Source: Pseudomonas sp. C2B4
GTDB lineage: Bacteria; Pseudomonadota; Gammaproteobacteria; Pseudomonadales; Pseudomonadaceae
Assembly (NCBI RefSeq): GCF_013359695.1
Contig: NZ_JABFMU010000045.1
Coordinates: 1-54,295 of the forward strand
DNA length: 54,295 nt
Direction of reading: 5' to 3'
Below, in pieces: positions 25,177-33,167 of this stretch. A model generated the notes under the pieces. That model was not told where the DNA came from, made no database searches, and saw only the letters and a list, made by a program, of their open reading frames with translations. Each line of letters begins with the position of its first letter. The first letter of the stretch is position 1. A program made the translations under genes and the position numbers.

Positions 25177-25979
25177 CTGCTCAACAACCTCCACGCCTGC
25201 TGCGGGGGATTCCGCTGGCAGTGCGCAAGCTGCAAAAAACCTTTGGCTCGCGGCAGGTGCTGCGGGAGATCGACCTGCACATTCCGGCCGGGCAGTTTGT
25301 CGCGGTGGTGGGGCGTAGCGGGTGCGGTAAAAGCACGTTGCTGCGCTTGCTCGCCGGTCTCGACCAGCCGACGGGCGGTGAATTGCTGGCCGGTTCCGCG
25401 CCGTTGAGTGAGGCGCGGGAAGACACCCGGCTGATGTTCCAGGAAGCGCGTCTGCTGCCGTGGAAAAAAATCATCGACAACGTCGGCCTGGGGCTCAAGG
25501 GCAACTGGCGGCCGCAAGCGCTTGAAGCCCTGGAGGCGGTCGGCCTGGCGGATCGCGCCAATGAGTGGCCGGCGGCACTGTCCGGAGGGCAGAAGCAGCG
25601 TGTGGCCCTGGCGCGTGCACTGATTCATCAACCACGCCTGCTGTTGCTCGACGAACCGTTGGGCGCCCTCGACGCGCTGACCCGCATCGAAATGCAGCAA
25701 CTGATCGAGCGGCTCTGGCAGCAGCACGGTTTCACGGTGTTGCTGGTCACCCACGACGTCAGTGAAGCGGTGGCGATTGCCGATCGGGTGATCCTGATCG
25801 AGGACGGTGAAGTCGGCCTCGACCTGCATGTGGAGTTGCCACGCCCTCGGGTGCGCGGTTCACACCGGCTGGCGGCGCTGGAAACCGAAGTCCTCAACCG
25901 TGTGCTGTCGCTGCCTGGCCAGCCACCGGAACCGGAACCCGTTTCACCCTTGCCTACGCAGCTGCGTTGGGCGCAATAA
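25173..25979 (+). CDS. ssuB: sulfonate ABC transporter ATP-binding protein
   Basis: SsuB hydrolyses ATP to drive sulfonate import through SsuC. The 268 residues carry Walker A GRSGCGKST, the signature LSGGQKQRVALARAL, Walker B LLLLDEP and the switch histidine in VTHDVSEA. The Q-loop is FQEARLLPWKK. The start at 25173 overlaps the ssuC stop and has an AAAGGAGGTGCCGC site; the earlier in-frame ATG at 25125 lies inside ssuC. The C-terminal tail (about 240-268) is proline-rich and variable, as usual in pseudomonads. Confidence 0.95.
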   Translation: MTAQQPPRLLRGIPLAVRKLQKTFGSRQVLREIDLHIPAGQFVAVVGRSGCGKSTLLRLLAGLDQPTGGELLAGSAPLSEAREDTRLMFQEARLLPWKKIIDNVGLGLKGNWRPQALEALEAVGLADRANEWPAALSGGQKQRVALARALIHQPRLLLLDEPLGALDALTRIEMQQLIERLWQQHGFTVLLVTHDVSEAVAIADRVILIEDGEVGLDLHVELPRPRVRGSHRLAALETEVLNRVLSLPGQPPEPEPVSPLPTQLRWAQ

Positions 25980-26012
25980 CTCAAGCCTCATTCAACGACA
26001 GGAATCAACATC

Positions 26013-26228
26013 ATGACTATCAAAGCCATCAACGTTCGCAACCAGTTCAAAGGCTCCATCAAGGAAATCGTCCTGGGTGACGTGCTGTCGGAAATCGACG
26101 TACAGACCGCTTCCGGCATCGTCACTTCGGTGATTACCACCCGTTCTGTGAAAGAGCTGGAACTGGCCGTGGGCAGTGAAGTGATCGCATTCGTGAAATC
26201 CACCGAGGTGTCGATCGCCAAGTTGTAA
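26013..26228 (+). CDS. ssuF: TOBE/Mop-domain small protein SsuF
   Basis: This 71-residue protein is a single TOBE (molybdopterin-binding, Mop) domain: KAINVRNQFKGSIKEIVLGD, then VTSVITTRSVKELEL and EVIAFVKSTEVSIAKL. Mop domains bind molybdate or similar oxyanions. In pseudomonads it is the last gene of ssuEADCBF and has been reported as needed for sulfonate use, though its role is unclear. The ATG has GACAGGAATCAACATC upstream, and a terminator follows. Confidence 0.9.
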   Translation: MTIKAINVRNQFKGSIKEIVLGDVLSEIDVQTASGIVTSVITTRSVKELELAVGSEVIAFVKSTEVSIAKL

Positions 26229-26246
26229 GCGTGTGCGCAAACAACA

Positions 26247-26279
26247 ACCCCGAAGGGTATGAGCCCTTCGGGGTTTTTT
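26247..26279. terminator. terminator after ssuF
   Basis: AACCCCGAAGGG TATGAG CCCTTCGGGG followed by T6 ends the ssu operon. The left flank is less T-rich on the complementary strand, so action on the convergent TetR gene is only possible. Confidence 0.9.
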
Positions 26280-26307
26280 ATGAGCGTGAATCCGTTGGTT
26301 CGGCGGT

Positions 26308-26325
26308 GTGGCCTGCTCGCGAAGA
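26308..26325 (+). repeat. REP fragment
   Basis: GGCCTGCTCGCGAAGAGGCC is a half REP core with no partner arm, between ssuF and the TetR gene. Confidence 0.5.
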
Positions 26326-26347
26326 GGCCAGTGAAGCCAAAAAAGAG

Positions 26348-26986
26348 TCAGGCAGGGATAACGCGCTTAGGCAGATACGGCGGCAGGTACAACCCCAGAT
26401 ACGCATCAAACACCCGCATCCCTTCTTCCGCCATGCGCGCCGTGATCTGCCCATGTTGCTGCACCGAACGCGCATACACCCGGTCGCCAAGCTCCATGGC
26501 CAGGGCAAACACATCGACATCGTCCGGCAGCTTTGGCAATTCGAAATGGTGATCGAACAGTTTGTGCATCAGGTCGCCCAATTCGATGTCGTGCTGACGG
26601 TCGGCCTGGGTGACTTCGGTCAGGCCGTGCTGGGCGAGTATCAATTGGCGCGCGGCGGCGTCTTCGCTGTAGATCGCCAGCATGCGTTGTTCCACCAATC
26701 GCGACAGGTCACGCCAGCCGCTGAGGGCGTGGTGGTCGATGGGGGCTTGCAGGCAGGCACGGAAGGCGGCGTGGACATCGGCCGTCAAGGCTTCGAGCAG
26801 GGCCGGTACGCTGGCAAAGAAGTGGTAGACGGAGGAGGGCGGGATCTGCGCGCGGTCGGCGACACTGTAGATCGACAGGCTGGCCACGCCCTCGGCCGCC
26901 AGCAGGGTGCGAGCCGCATCGAGGATTGAGTCGATCCGGGCCTGGCTGCGTGCGCGGGGTTTACGGGGAGTGGCTACGCGTGTCAT
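26348..26986 (-). CDS. TetR-family transcriptional regulator
   Basis: This 212-residue protein has an N-terminal TetR helix-turn-helix (about 15-65), with LDAARTLLAAEGVASLSIYSVADRA and the recognition part SSVYHFFASVPALLEAL. The C-terminal ligand domain is not assignable to a known ligand class. The start at 26986 has CAGGAGACTTCA upstream. It converges on ssuF and is followed downstream in its own direction by no obvious partner. The carbonic anhydrase gene upstream runs the same way with a 93-base gap. The target is unknown. Confidence 0.88.
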   Translation of the reverse strand: MTRVATPRKPRARSQARIDSILDAARTLLAAEGVASLSIYSVADRAQIPPSSVYHFFASVPALLEALTADVHAAFRACLQAPIDHHALSGWRDLSRLVEQRMLAIYSEDAAARQLILAQHGLTEVTQADRQHDIELGDLMHKLFDHHFELPKLPDDVDVFALAMELGDRVYARSVQQHGQITARMAEEGMRVFDAYLGLYLPPYLPKRVIPA

Positions 26987-27079
26987 TGAAGTCTCCTGCG
27001 GGGCAGCGGGCATTGTACGAGGCAGGTTGCCCCTTGTCTGTACAGTCGCCCGTTGCCCGCAGTGGCTTCAATAGGGGCT

Positions 27080-27832
27080 TCAGCCGCCGACTTGGACGGT
27101 CCGGCCATTCAACGGTTGAACAGGACGCGCGTTCATCGGGTACAGCGCCTGGAAGGCTTGCAGTTGGTCTTTAGACAACTGAACGGGTTGAGTCAGGACA
27201 TGCCAGCGCACGCCTTCGCTGCAGGGCGGCGTCGTCAGGGATCCCATGTAGGAAAAGTAATGACGGGTTGCAGGCAGCAAGTCGGCGATGTTTTGCACGG
27301 ACAGCTTGGTCATGCCTCCCGCTTCCTTGGGCATGATCGCCAGAATAGGTTCAAGCGCCGGGTTGTAGGCACCTTCTTCGAACAACAGGGCAACCACGGC
27401 CAGCTCGCCCGCTGCATTGCGGTGGACGAAATGCACGTTCAGTGGGTAAGTGCGACCCTGGATTTTTTCTTCGCTGGGCGTATGAAAGTGCAGTTGAACC
27501 AGCGAGTAATCACCGGTAGCCAAGGTGATACCACCGGCATCCACTGGCGAGACCTGAATGGTATGGCCGTTGTTCAGGACAGTGGCGCTGCTTGCGCGGT
27601 AGCTGAAGGTCAGGGGACTCAGGTCGGCTTTGACGGCATCGCCAATATCGATCGGTGACTGGGTCAGGCCGGTCGAGCAGAGTGTGTAGTCGCTCTTGAG
27701 TTCACCCCAGTGCTGCGGACCGGTATCGGCGCTGTAGCTCCAGGAGGACGTGTGATCGTTGCGTGCCATGACGTGGGTGCACAAGCCGACACTGGCCAGT
27801 GAAAGGGTGGCGCACAGCAGGTGTTTTTTCAT
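27080..27832 (-). CDS. periplasmic alpha-class carbonic anhydrase
   Basis: This zinc enzyme interconverts CO2 and bicarbonate in the periplasm. The 250-residue protein has a signal peptide ending HVMA-RND. The mature part opens with WSYSADTGPQHWGEL and SPIDI, as usual for alpha carbonic anhydrases. Zinc ligands are His115 and His117 in LHFHTPSE and His134 in NVHFVHRN. YMGSLTTPPCSEGVRWHVL is the family's substrate-channel signature. Two cysteines (Cys52, and the one in PPCSEG) probably form the standard disulfide. The start at 27832 was chosen for the signal peptide; its ribosome site is weak. Confidence 0.93.
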   Translation of the reverse strand: MKKHLLCATLSLASVGLCTHVMARNDHTSSWSYSADTGPQHWGELKSDYTLCSTGLTQSPIDIGDAVKADLSPLTFSYRASSATVLNNGHTIQVSPVDAGGITLATGDYSLVQLHFHTPSEEKIQGRTYPLNVHFVHRNAAGELAVVALLFEEGAYNPALEPILAIMPKEAGGMTKLSVQNIADLLPATRHYFSYMGSLTTPPCSEGVRWHVLTQPVQLSKDQLQAFQALYPMNARPVQPLNGRTVQVGG

Positions 27833-27971
27833 GCGTGTTGTTCTCAATACTCAGGAGGTGTGGCGGGGCAAACCCGACACGCCAAAGTTTGAGAGCTAAG
27901 TGAGCGCCTCTCTATCAGCTCCGTCCTGAGGGCTCGAAAGAACTGTCCTACAGCCGGTGGGCTGAGTTTCC

Positions 27972-28112
27972 ATGAGTTCGTTTCCAATGTTCCGAGCCTG
28001 CATGGCATCGGGTTCCATCAGCGGCATCGTCGCTACAACCATGGGAGTGGTCGCGCTAGCGGAAGCGTCCTACGTAAGGCGGGCTCATGCCTACAGTCAA
28101 CGGGGCGCCTAA
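27972..28112 (+). CDS. possible 46-residue membrane peptide or gene remnant
   Basis: An ATG-initiated 46-codon frame ends directly at a terminator. It encodes one hydrophobic segment (SGSISGIVATTMGVVALAEA) flanked by basic residues (MFRAC before, YVRRAHAYSQR after), as in single-span membrane peptides. The ribosome site is poor. It may instead be the broken 5' end of a longer gene. I do not recognise the family. Confidence 0.3.
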   Translation: MSSFPMFRACMASGSISGIVATTMGVVALAEASYVRRAHAYSQRGA

Positions 28113-28155
28113 AAAAAACGCCGCAGGCTTTGGGCCTGCGGCGTTTCGTTTTTTA
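28110..28155. terminator. spuI: bidirectional terminator after spuI
   Basis: AACGCCGCAGGC TTTG GGCCTGCGGCGTTT is flanked by A8 on the left and TCGTTTTTT on the right. It ends the leftward spuI transcript and could end any rightward one. Confidence 0.92.
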
Positions 28156-28165
28156 CGCCTACCGC

Positions 28166-29542
28166 TTAAACGGTATGCAGGTACCAGTTGTACTCGAGGT
28201 CGGAGATGGAGTGTTCGAACTCTTCCAGCTCACTCTCTTTGCACGCGACGAAGATATCGATGTATTTCGGATCGATGTACTTGGCCATGACTTCGCTGTC
28301 GTCCAGCTCACGCAGTGCATCACGCAAGTTGTTCGGCAGGCTTTGCTCGTTCTGCTCGTAGCTGTTGCCTTCCACAGGAGCGCCCGGCTCGATCTTGTTG
28401 ACCAGACCATGGTGCACACCGGCCAGGACCGAAGCCATCAGCAGGTACGGGTTGGCATCGGCGCCGGCCACACGGTGTTCCAGACGTACTGCGTCGGCGG
28501 AGCCGGTCGGTACGCGCAGGGCTACGGTGCGGTTGTCCAGGCCCCAGCTTGGCGAGTTCGGCACATAGAACTGTGCGCCGAAACGACGGTAGGAGTTGAC
28601 GTTCGGGCAGAGGAAAGCCATCTGCGCCGGTAGGGTCTCGAGCACACCGCCGATCGCGTGACGCAGTGCGGCGTTCTGCTCGGGATCCTCGCTGGCAAAA
28701 ATATTCTTGCCGTCTTTGTCGAGAACCGAAATGTGGACGTGTAGACCGTTACCCGCCTGGCCTGGGTAAGGCTTGGCCATGAAGGTGGTGTCCATTTCAT
28801 GGTCGTAGGCGATGTTCTTGATCAGACGCTTGAGCAGGACCGCGTAGTCGCAGGCCTTGATCGGGTCGGCCACGTGGTGCAGGTTCACTTCGAACTGCGC
28901 CGGGGCACTTTCCTTGACGATGGCGTCGGCCGGGATGCCTTGCTCTTTCGCACCTTCCAGAATGTCCTGGAGGCAGTCGACGTATTCGTCGAGGTCGTCG
29001 ATCAGGTAGACCTGTGTCGAGTGCGGACGTTTGCCGGAAACCGGCGAGCGAGGCGGCTGCGGACGACCGTTCACGTTCTCCTGGTCGATCAGGTAGAACT
29101 CCAGTTCGAACGCGGCGCAGATGGTCAGGCCCATTTCGTCGAACTTGCGCACGACATTGGCCAGCACTTCTCGCGGGTCGGCGAAGAATGGCTCGCCTTC
29201 GAGTTCGTGCATGGTCATCAACAGTTGCGCGGTCGGGCGCTTCTGCCATGGCTCGTTGCACAGGGTATCGGGGATTGGATAGCAGATTCGATCGGCGTCG
29301 CCGATGTCCAGGCCCAGGCCGGTGCTTTCCACCGTCGAGCCGTTGATATCCAGGGCAAATAGAGAGGCCGGCAGGTTGATGCCTTTCTCGTAAACCTTGT
29401 GGAGGCTGGTGCGTTCAATGCGCTTGCCGCGCACCACACCATTCATATCCGCAATCAGAAGGTCAACGTACAGAACCTCAGGATGTTCCTTAAGGAACGC
29501 GTTCGCTTCGTTAAGCTGAACGGCACGCGGGGGTACCGACAT
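28166..29542 (-). CDS. spuI: gamma-glutamylpolyamine synthetase, glutamine synthetase family
   Basis: This 458-residue glutamine-synthetase-family enzyme is expected to ligate glutamate to putrescine or spermidine at the start of the gamma-glutamyl pathway. The GS fold is recognised by AAFELEFYLID, VHHGLVNKIEPG, NGLHVHISVLDKDG, ANPYLLMASVLAGVHHG and the arginine-rich VALRVPTGSADAVRLEHRVAGADANPY region. It is read divergently from the spuA remnant and spuB, the order I recall from P. aeruginosa, on which the name rests. The ATG has AAGGTGTTGC upstream, abutting an AACAACAA motif that could recruit Hfq/Crc. Confidence 0.88.
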   Translation of the reverse strand: MSVPPRAVQLNEANAFLKEHPEVLYVDLLIADMNGVVRGKRIERTSLHKVYEKGINLPASLFALDINGSTVESTGLGLDIGDADRICYPIPDTLCNEPWQKRPTAQLLMTMHELEGEPFFADPREVLANVVRKFDEMGLTICAAFELEFYLIDQENVNGRPQPPRSPVSGKRPHSTQVYLIDDLDEYVDCLQDILEGAKEQGIPADAIVKESAPAQFEVNLHHVADPIKACDYAVLLKRLIKNIAYDHEMDTTFMAKPYPGQAGNGLHVHISVLDKDGKNIFASEDPEQNAALRHAIGGVLETLPAQMAFLCPNVNSYRRFGAQFYVPNSPSWGLDNRTVALRVPTGSADAVRLEHRVAGADANPYLLMASVLAGVHHGLVNKIEPGAPVEGNSYEQNEQSLPNNLRDALRELDDSEVMAKYIDPKYIDIFVACKESELEEFEHSISDLEYNWYLHTV

Positions 29543-29820
29543 GATGCAACACCTTTGTTGTTAAAAATATCAATCATTGATCTTTTCAGATTCCAGTCAA
29601 CCCGAACGGCCTGCCGAAGTCAAGCGAGGCCTTTTTTGCCCTAAAAAAGCGCCGTGAAGGCATTTATGGGGCAGTTTGGGGCGTTTTTTGGTCCGTGGGG
29701 GACGCGGCACCCGCAGGCTTGAGCCGGCCGTGTTGTATTTTTTACGGGGGTGTTGTGTAAAAAAATGAACAAGGCTAAGCTCGAATCAAACCCATAACAG
29801 CAATAATACCGGGGTGCTTC
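29543..29820. promoter_or_regulatory. spuI / spuA-spuB divergent promoter region
   Basis: This 278-base spacer between divergent polyamine genes is AT-rich near both ends and has GGGGCGTTTTTTGG near its middle. That looks slightly like a sigma-54 box but has GG instead of GC at the -12 position, so I do not call it. No small gene is evident. Confidence 0.45.
29555..29562 (-). promoter_or_regulatory. spuI: AACAACAA motif at spuI ribosome site (Hfq/Crc type)
   Basis: On the coding strand the sequence reads AACAACAAAGGTG directly before spuI. It matches the AAnAAnAA consensus of Hfq/Crc targets and overlaps the start of the Shine-Dalgarno. This suggests translational repression by preferred carbon sources. 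Confidence 0.5.
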
Positions 29821-30129
29821 ATGTCTCGCCTGCCGATAATCGGCGTTACCGCCTGCTCTACGCAGGACGGCCTGCATGCTCATCACATCAGTGGCGACAT
29901 TTACGTCAACGCCGCAGCCTCCAAGGCTTCAGGCCTGTCGGTGATCCTTGCTTCCCTGGCAGATCGACCCTCCCCGTCCGTTATTCTGGACGGCCGCAAT
30001 GGCACACCCATTACGGTTACTCCATTCAATATAGAACCGATTCACAATAGCGGCTCGGCCATCGTGCAGGGTTCCGCTCGCGATTCTGCACGCCCGGCGT
30101 TTATCGGGCTGTTAGGAAAAACACGATAG
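29821..30129 (+). pseudogene. spuA: decayed spuA: N-terminal remnant of gamma-glutamyl-polyamine amidohydrolase
   Basis: The 102-codon frame starts MSRLPIIGVTACSTQDGLHAHHISGDIYVNAAA and continues to NIEPIH. This matches the N-terminal third of SpuA/PuuD-type class I glutamine amidotransferases, which are about 250 residues long. After about residue 50 it becomes degenerate, and it stops after KTR. The catalytic cysteine motif (GICRG), the histidine-glutamate pair and all of the C-terminal domain are missing. It lies where spuA is expected, 88 bases before spuB, keeping the operon promoter position. Loss of this hydrolase would block release of glutamate from gamma-glutamyl intermediates unless a paralogue exists elsewhere. 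Confidence 0.72.
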
Positions 30130-30217
30130 CCTGTCGTAGATACGCATGACAACGCGACGCCGATGCGTCAAACACCTGACTCGCAAGCGTCAGGAAACTC
30201 AAAGCCTAGAGGCATTT

Positions 30218-31576
30218 ATGAGTAACAACCTCGACCAGCTCACCGATTGGTTGAAAAGCCACAAGATCACAGAAGTCGAATGCATGATCGCGGACTTGAC
30301 CGGGATTACCCGGGGCAAGATTTCGCCGACCAACAAATTCATCGCCGAAAAAGGCATGCGTCTGCCAGAAAGCGTGCTGTTGCAGACCGTGACCGGCGAT
30401 TACGTCGAAGACGACATCTATTACGAACTGCTCGACCCGGCCGACATCGACATGATCTGCCGTCCCGACCAGAACGCGGTGTACATGGTGCCATGGGCCA
30501 TCGAGCCGACCGCCATCGTCATCCACGATACTTACGACAAGCAAGGCAACCCGATCGAGCTGTCGCCGCGCAACGTGCTCAAGAAAGTCCTGAAACTCTA
30601 CACCGACAGGGGCTGGCAGCCGATCGTGGCGCCGGAAATGGAGTTCTACCTGACCAAGCGCAGCGACGACCCGGACTATCCGCTGCAACCGCCGATCGGC
30701 CGCTCCGGCCGCCCGGAAATCGGTCGCCAGTCGTTCTCCATCGAAGCGGCGAACGAATTCGATCCGTTGTTCGAAGACGTCTACGACTGGTGCGAATTGC
30801 AGGAGCTGGACCTCGACACGCTGATCCACGAGGACGGCACGGCGCAGATGGAAATCAACTTCCGTCACGGCGATGCCCTGTCCCTGGCCGACCAGATCCT
30901 GGTGTTCAAGCGCACCATGCGCGAAGCCGCGCTCAAGCACGATGTGGCGGCGACCTTCATGGCCAAGCCCATGACCGGCGAGCCCGGCAGTGCCATGCAC
31001 TTGCACCAGAGCATCATCGACATCGAGACCGGCAAGAACATCTTCTCCAATGAAGACGGGACCATGAGCCAGTTGTTCCTGCAGCACATTGGTGGCCTGC
31101 AGAAACTGATTCCCGAGCTGTTGCCGCTGTTTGCGCCCAACGTCAACTCGTTCCGCCGCTTCCTGCCGGATACCTCGGCACCGGTGAACGTGGAGTGGGG
31201 CGAAGAAAACCGCACCGTGGGCCTGCGGGTTCCGGACGCCGGGCCGCAAAACCGTCGGGTCGAAAACCGTCTGCCGGGCGCCGACGCCAACCCGTACCTG
31301 GCGATTGCCGCGAGCCTGCTCTGCGGTTACATCGGCATGGTCGAAGGCCTGAACCCGAGTGCGCCGGTGGTGGGCCGTGGCTATGAGCGCCGCAACCTGC
31401 GCCTGCCGCTGACCATCGAAGATGCATTGGAGCGCATGGAAAACAGCGCGACCATCGAGAAGTACCTGGGCAAAAATTTCATCACTGGCTACGTCGCGGT
31501 CAAGCGGGCCGAGCATGAAAACTTCAAGCGCGTCATCAGTTCGTGGGAACGGGAATTCCTGCTATTCGCCGTCTGA
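30218..31576 (+). CDS. spuB: gamma-glutamylputrescine synthetase-type enzyme
   Basis: This is a second glutamine-synthetase-family ligase of the polyamine pathway, 452 residues. GS landmarks include APEMEFYLTKR, GTAQMEINFRHGD, FMAKPMTGEPGSAMHLHQS, NVNSFRRFLPDTSAPVN and GLRVPDAGPQNRRVENRLPGADANPYLAIAASL. The start at 30218 has a TAGAGGCATTT site; the longer frame from 30146 is not supported. The 3' stem-loop before spuC suggests partial attenuation. Which polyamine is preferred relative to SpuI cannot be read from sequence. Confidence 0.9.
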   Translation: MSNNLDQLTDWLKSHKITEVECMIADLTGITRGKISPTNKFIAEKGMRLPESVLLQTVTGDYVEDDIYYELLDPADIDMICRPDQNAVYMVPWAIEPTAIVIHDTYDKQGNPIELSPRNVLKKVLKLYTDRGWQPIVAPEMEFYLTKRSDDPDYPLQPPIGRSGRPEIGRQSFSIEAANEFDPLFEDVYDWCELQELDLDTLIHEDGTAQMEINFRHGDALSLADQILVFKRTMREAALKHDVAATFMAKPMTGEPGSAMHLHQSIIDIETGKNIFSNEDGTMSQLFLQHIGGLQKLIPELLPLFAPNVNSFRRFLPDTSAPVNVEWGEENRTVGLRVPDAGPQNRRVENRLPGADANPYLAIAASLLCGYIGMVEGLNPSAPVVGRGYERRNLRLPLTIEDALERMENSATIEKYLGKNFITGYVAVKRAEHENFKRVISSWEREFLLFAV

Positions 31577-31584
31577 TGCGCCGG

Positions 31585-31619
31585 GCGCCGCCGTTGTCGA
31601 GCGGCGCTTTCACCTGATT
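31585..31619 (+). other. intra-operon stem-loop, spuB-spuC
   Basis: GCGCCGC and GCGGCGC form a perfect 7-bp stem followed by TTTCACCTGATTTTTT. It may be a weak terminator or RNA-stability element between spuB and spuC. Confidence 0.5.
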
Positions 31620-31634
31620 TTTTAGGAGATCCGT

Positions 31635-32999
31635 ATGACCAGCAAGAACCCACAAACCCGTGAATGGCAAACCCTGAGCAGCGATCACCACCTGGCCCCG
31701 TTCAGCGACTTCAAGCAGCTGAAGGAAAAAGGCCCGCGGATCATCACCAACGCCAAGGGCGTTTACCTGTGGGACAGCGAGGGCAACCAGATCCTCGACG
31801 GCATGGCCGGCCTGTGGTGCGTGGCGATCGGTTACGGTCGTGACGAACTGGCCGACGCCGCCAGCAAGCAAATGCGCGAACTGCCGTATTACAACCTGTT
31901 CTTCCAGACCGCTCACCCACCGGTACTGGAACTGGCCAAGGCCATCGCCGACATCGCGCCAGAAGGCATGAACCACGTGTTCTTCACCGGTTCCGGCTCC
32001 GAAGGCAACGACACCATGTTGCGTATGGTCCGCCACTACTGGGCGATCAAGGGCCAGCCGAAGAAGAAAGTCATCATCAGCCGCAAGAACGGTTATCACG
32101 GTTCCACCGTGGCCGGTGCGAGCCTGGGCGGCATGACCTACATGCACGAACAGGGCGACTTGCCGATCCCGGGCATCGTCCACATCGCCCAGCCGTACTG
32201 GTTCGCCGAAGGCGGCGACATGACGCCGGAAGAGTTTGGCATCTGGGCCGCCAATCAGCTGGAAGAGAAGATTCTGGAAATCGGCGTCGACAACGTCGGT
32301 GCCTTTATTGCCGAACCGATCCAGGGCGCCGGCGGGGTGATCATTCCGCCAGACAGCTACTGGCCGCGCATCAAGGAAATCCTCGCCAAGTACGACATCC
32401 TGTTCGTGGCTGACGAAGTGATTTGTGGTTTCGGCCGTACCGGTGAGTGGTTCGGTACCGATTTCTACGACCTCAAGCCCGACATGATGACCATCGCCAA
32501 GGGCCTGACCTCCGGCTACATCCCGATGGGTGGCCTGATCGTGCGTGACGAGGTAGTGGCCGTGCTGAACGAAGGCGGCGATTTCAACCATGGTTTCACC
32601 TACTCCGGCCACCCGGTGGCGGCGGCGGTGGGGCTGGAAAATATCCGCATCCTGCGCGAAGAAAAAATTGTCGAGCGCGTGAAGTCGGAAACGGCACCGT
32701 ATTTGCAGAAACGTCTGCGGGAACTGAACGATCACCCGTTGGTGGGCGAAGTTCGTGGGGTAGGGCTGTTGGGGGCCATCGAACTGGTTCAGGACAAGGC
32801 CACGCGCAAGCGCTACAAAGGCAAGGGCGTCGGCATGATCTGCCGGCAGTTCTGCTTCGATAACGGCCTGATCATGCGCGCCGTGGGGGACACCATGATC
32901 ATTGCGCCACCGCTGGTAATCAGCAAAGAAGAAATCGATGAGCTGGTGGCCAAGGCACGCAAGTGCCTGGACCTGACCCTCAGTGCATTGCGGGGCTAA
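31635..32999 (+). CDS. spuC: polyamine:pyruvate aminotransferase
   Basis: SpuC is a class III PLP aminotransferase that transaminates putrescine and related amines to aminoaldehydes, usually with pyruvate as acceptor. The 454-residue sequence has GLWCVAIGYGRDEL at the N terminus, SGSEGNDTMLRMVRHYW in the phosphate-binding region, LFVADEVICGFGRTGEWFG for the cofactor aspartate, and the Schiff-base lysine Lys289 in TIAKGLTSGYIPMGG. HGFTYSGHPVAAAVGLENI is a further class signature. The ATG has a TAGGAGATCCGT site. It lies after spuB and before the transport genes. Confidence 0.94.
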   Translation: MTSKNPQTREWQTLSSDHHLAPFSDFKQLKEKGPRIITNAKGVYLWDSEGNQILDGMAGLWCVAIGYGRDELADAASKQMRELPYYNLFFQTAHPPVLELAKAIADIAPEGMNHVFFTGSGSEGNDTMLRMVRHYWAIKGQPKKKVIISRKNGYHGSTVAGASLGGMTYMHEQGDLPIPGIVHIAQPYWFAEGGDMTPEEFGIWAANQLEEKILEIGVDNVGAFIAEPIQGAGGVIIPPDSYWPRIKEILAKYDILFVADEVICGFGRTGEWFGTDFYDLKPDMMTIAKGLTSGYIPMGGLIVRDEVVAVLNEGGDFNHGFTYSGHPVAAAVGLENIRILREEKIVERVKSETAPYLQKRLRELNDHPLVGEVRGVGLLGAIELVQDKATRKRYKGKGVGMICRQFCFDNGLIMRAVGDTMIIAPPLVISKEEIDELVAKARKCLDLTLSALRG

Positions 33000-33051
33000 G
33001 TGCTAGGCTCTGAGCGGGAGTATGAAACTTTCGCTCGGAGTAACCATAAAG

Positions 33052-33076
33052 GGCGGCCTTTCCTTGAAAGACCGCC
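33052..33076 (+). other. stem-loop between spuC and spuD
   Basis: GGCGGcCTTTC and GAAAGaCCGCC pair over 11 positions with one mismatch and a three-base loop. No uridine tract follows. It may protect the spuD mRNA end or attenuate. It lies in the 168-base gap before spuD. Confidence 0.5.
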
Positions 33077-33167
33077 TCGGATCTTGCCAGACTAGCCGTG
33101 GTTCCAGTTGTCCGGGTTCGGCCGCTGAACAAAGTGGTTCTAAAAAGAAAAATTTGGAGCATTACGC

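Larger units (their letters stand above)
27833..28165. other. gene-poor spacer between carbonic anhydrase and spuI
   Basis: This 333-base gap between the 5' end of the carbonic anhydrase gene and the 3' end of spuI contains a 46-codon open frame and a bidirectional terminator, listed separately. I see nothing recognisable in 27850-27970. Confidence 0.5.

Noticed and set aside
29670..29700. Possible sigma-54 promoter between spuI and spuB (GGGGCGTTTTTTGG)
   Set aside because: The -12 element has GG instead of GC, and the -24 element lacks the TGGCAC form; too weak to call.
30130..30217. C-terminal remnant of spuA between the broken frame and spuB
   Set aside because: A short reading there could resemble a SpuA tail, but it is too short to distinguish from chance.
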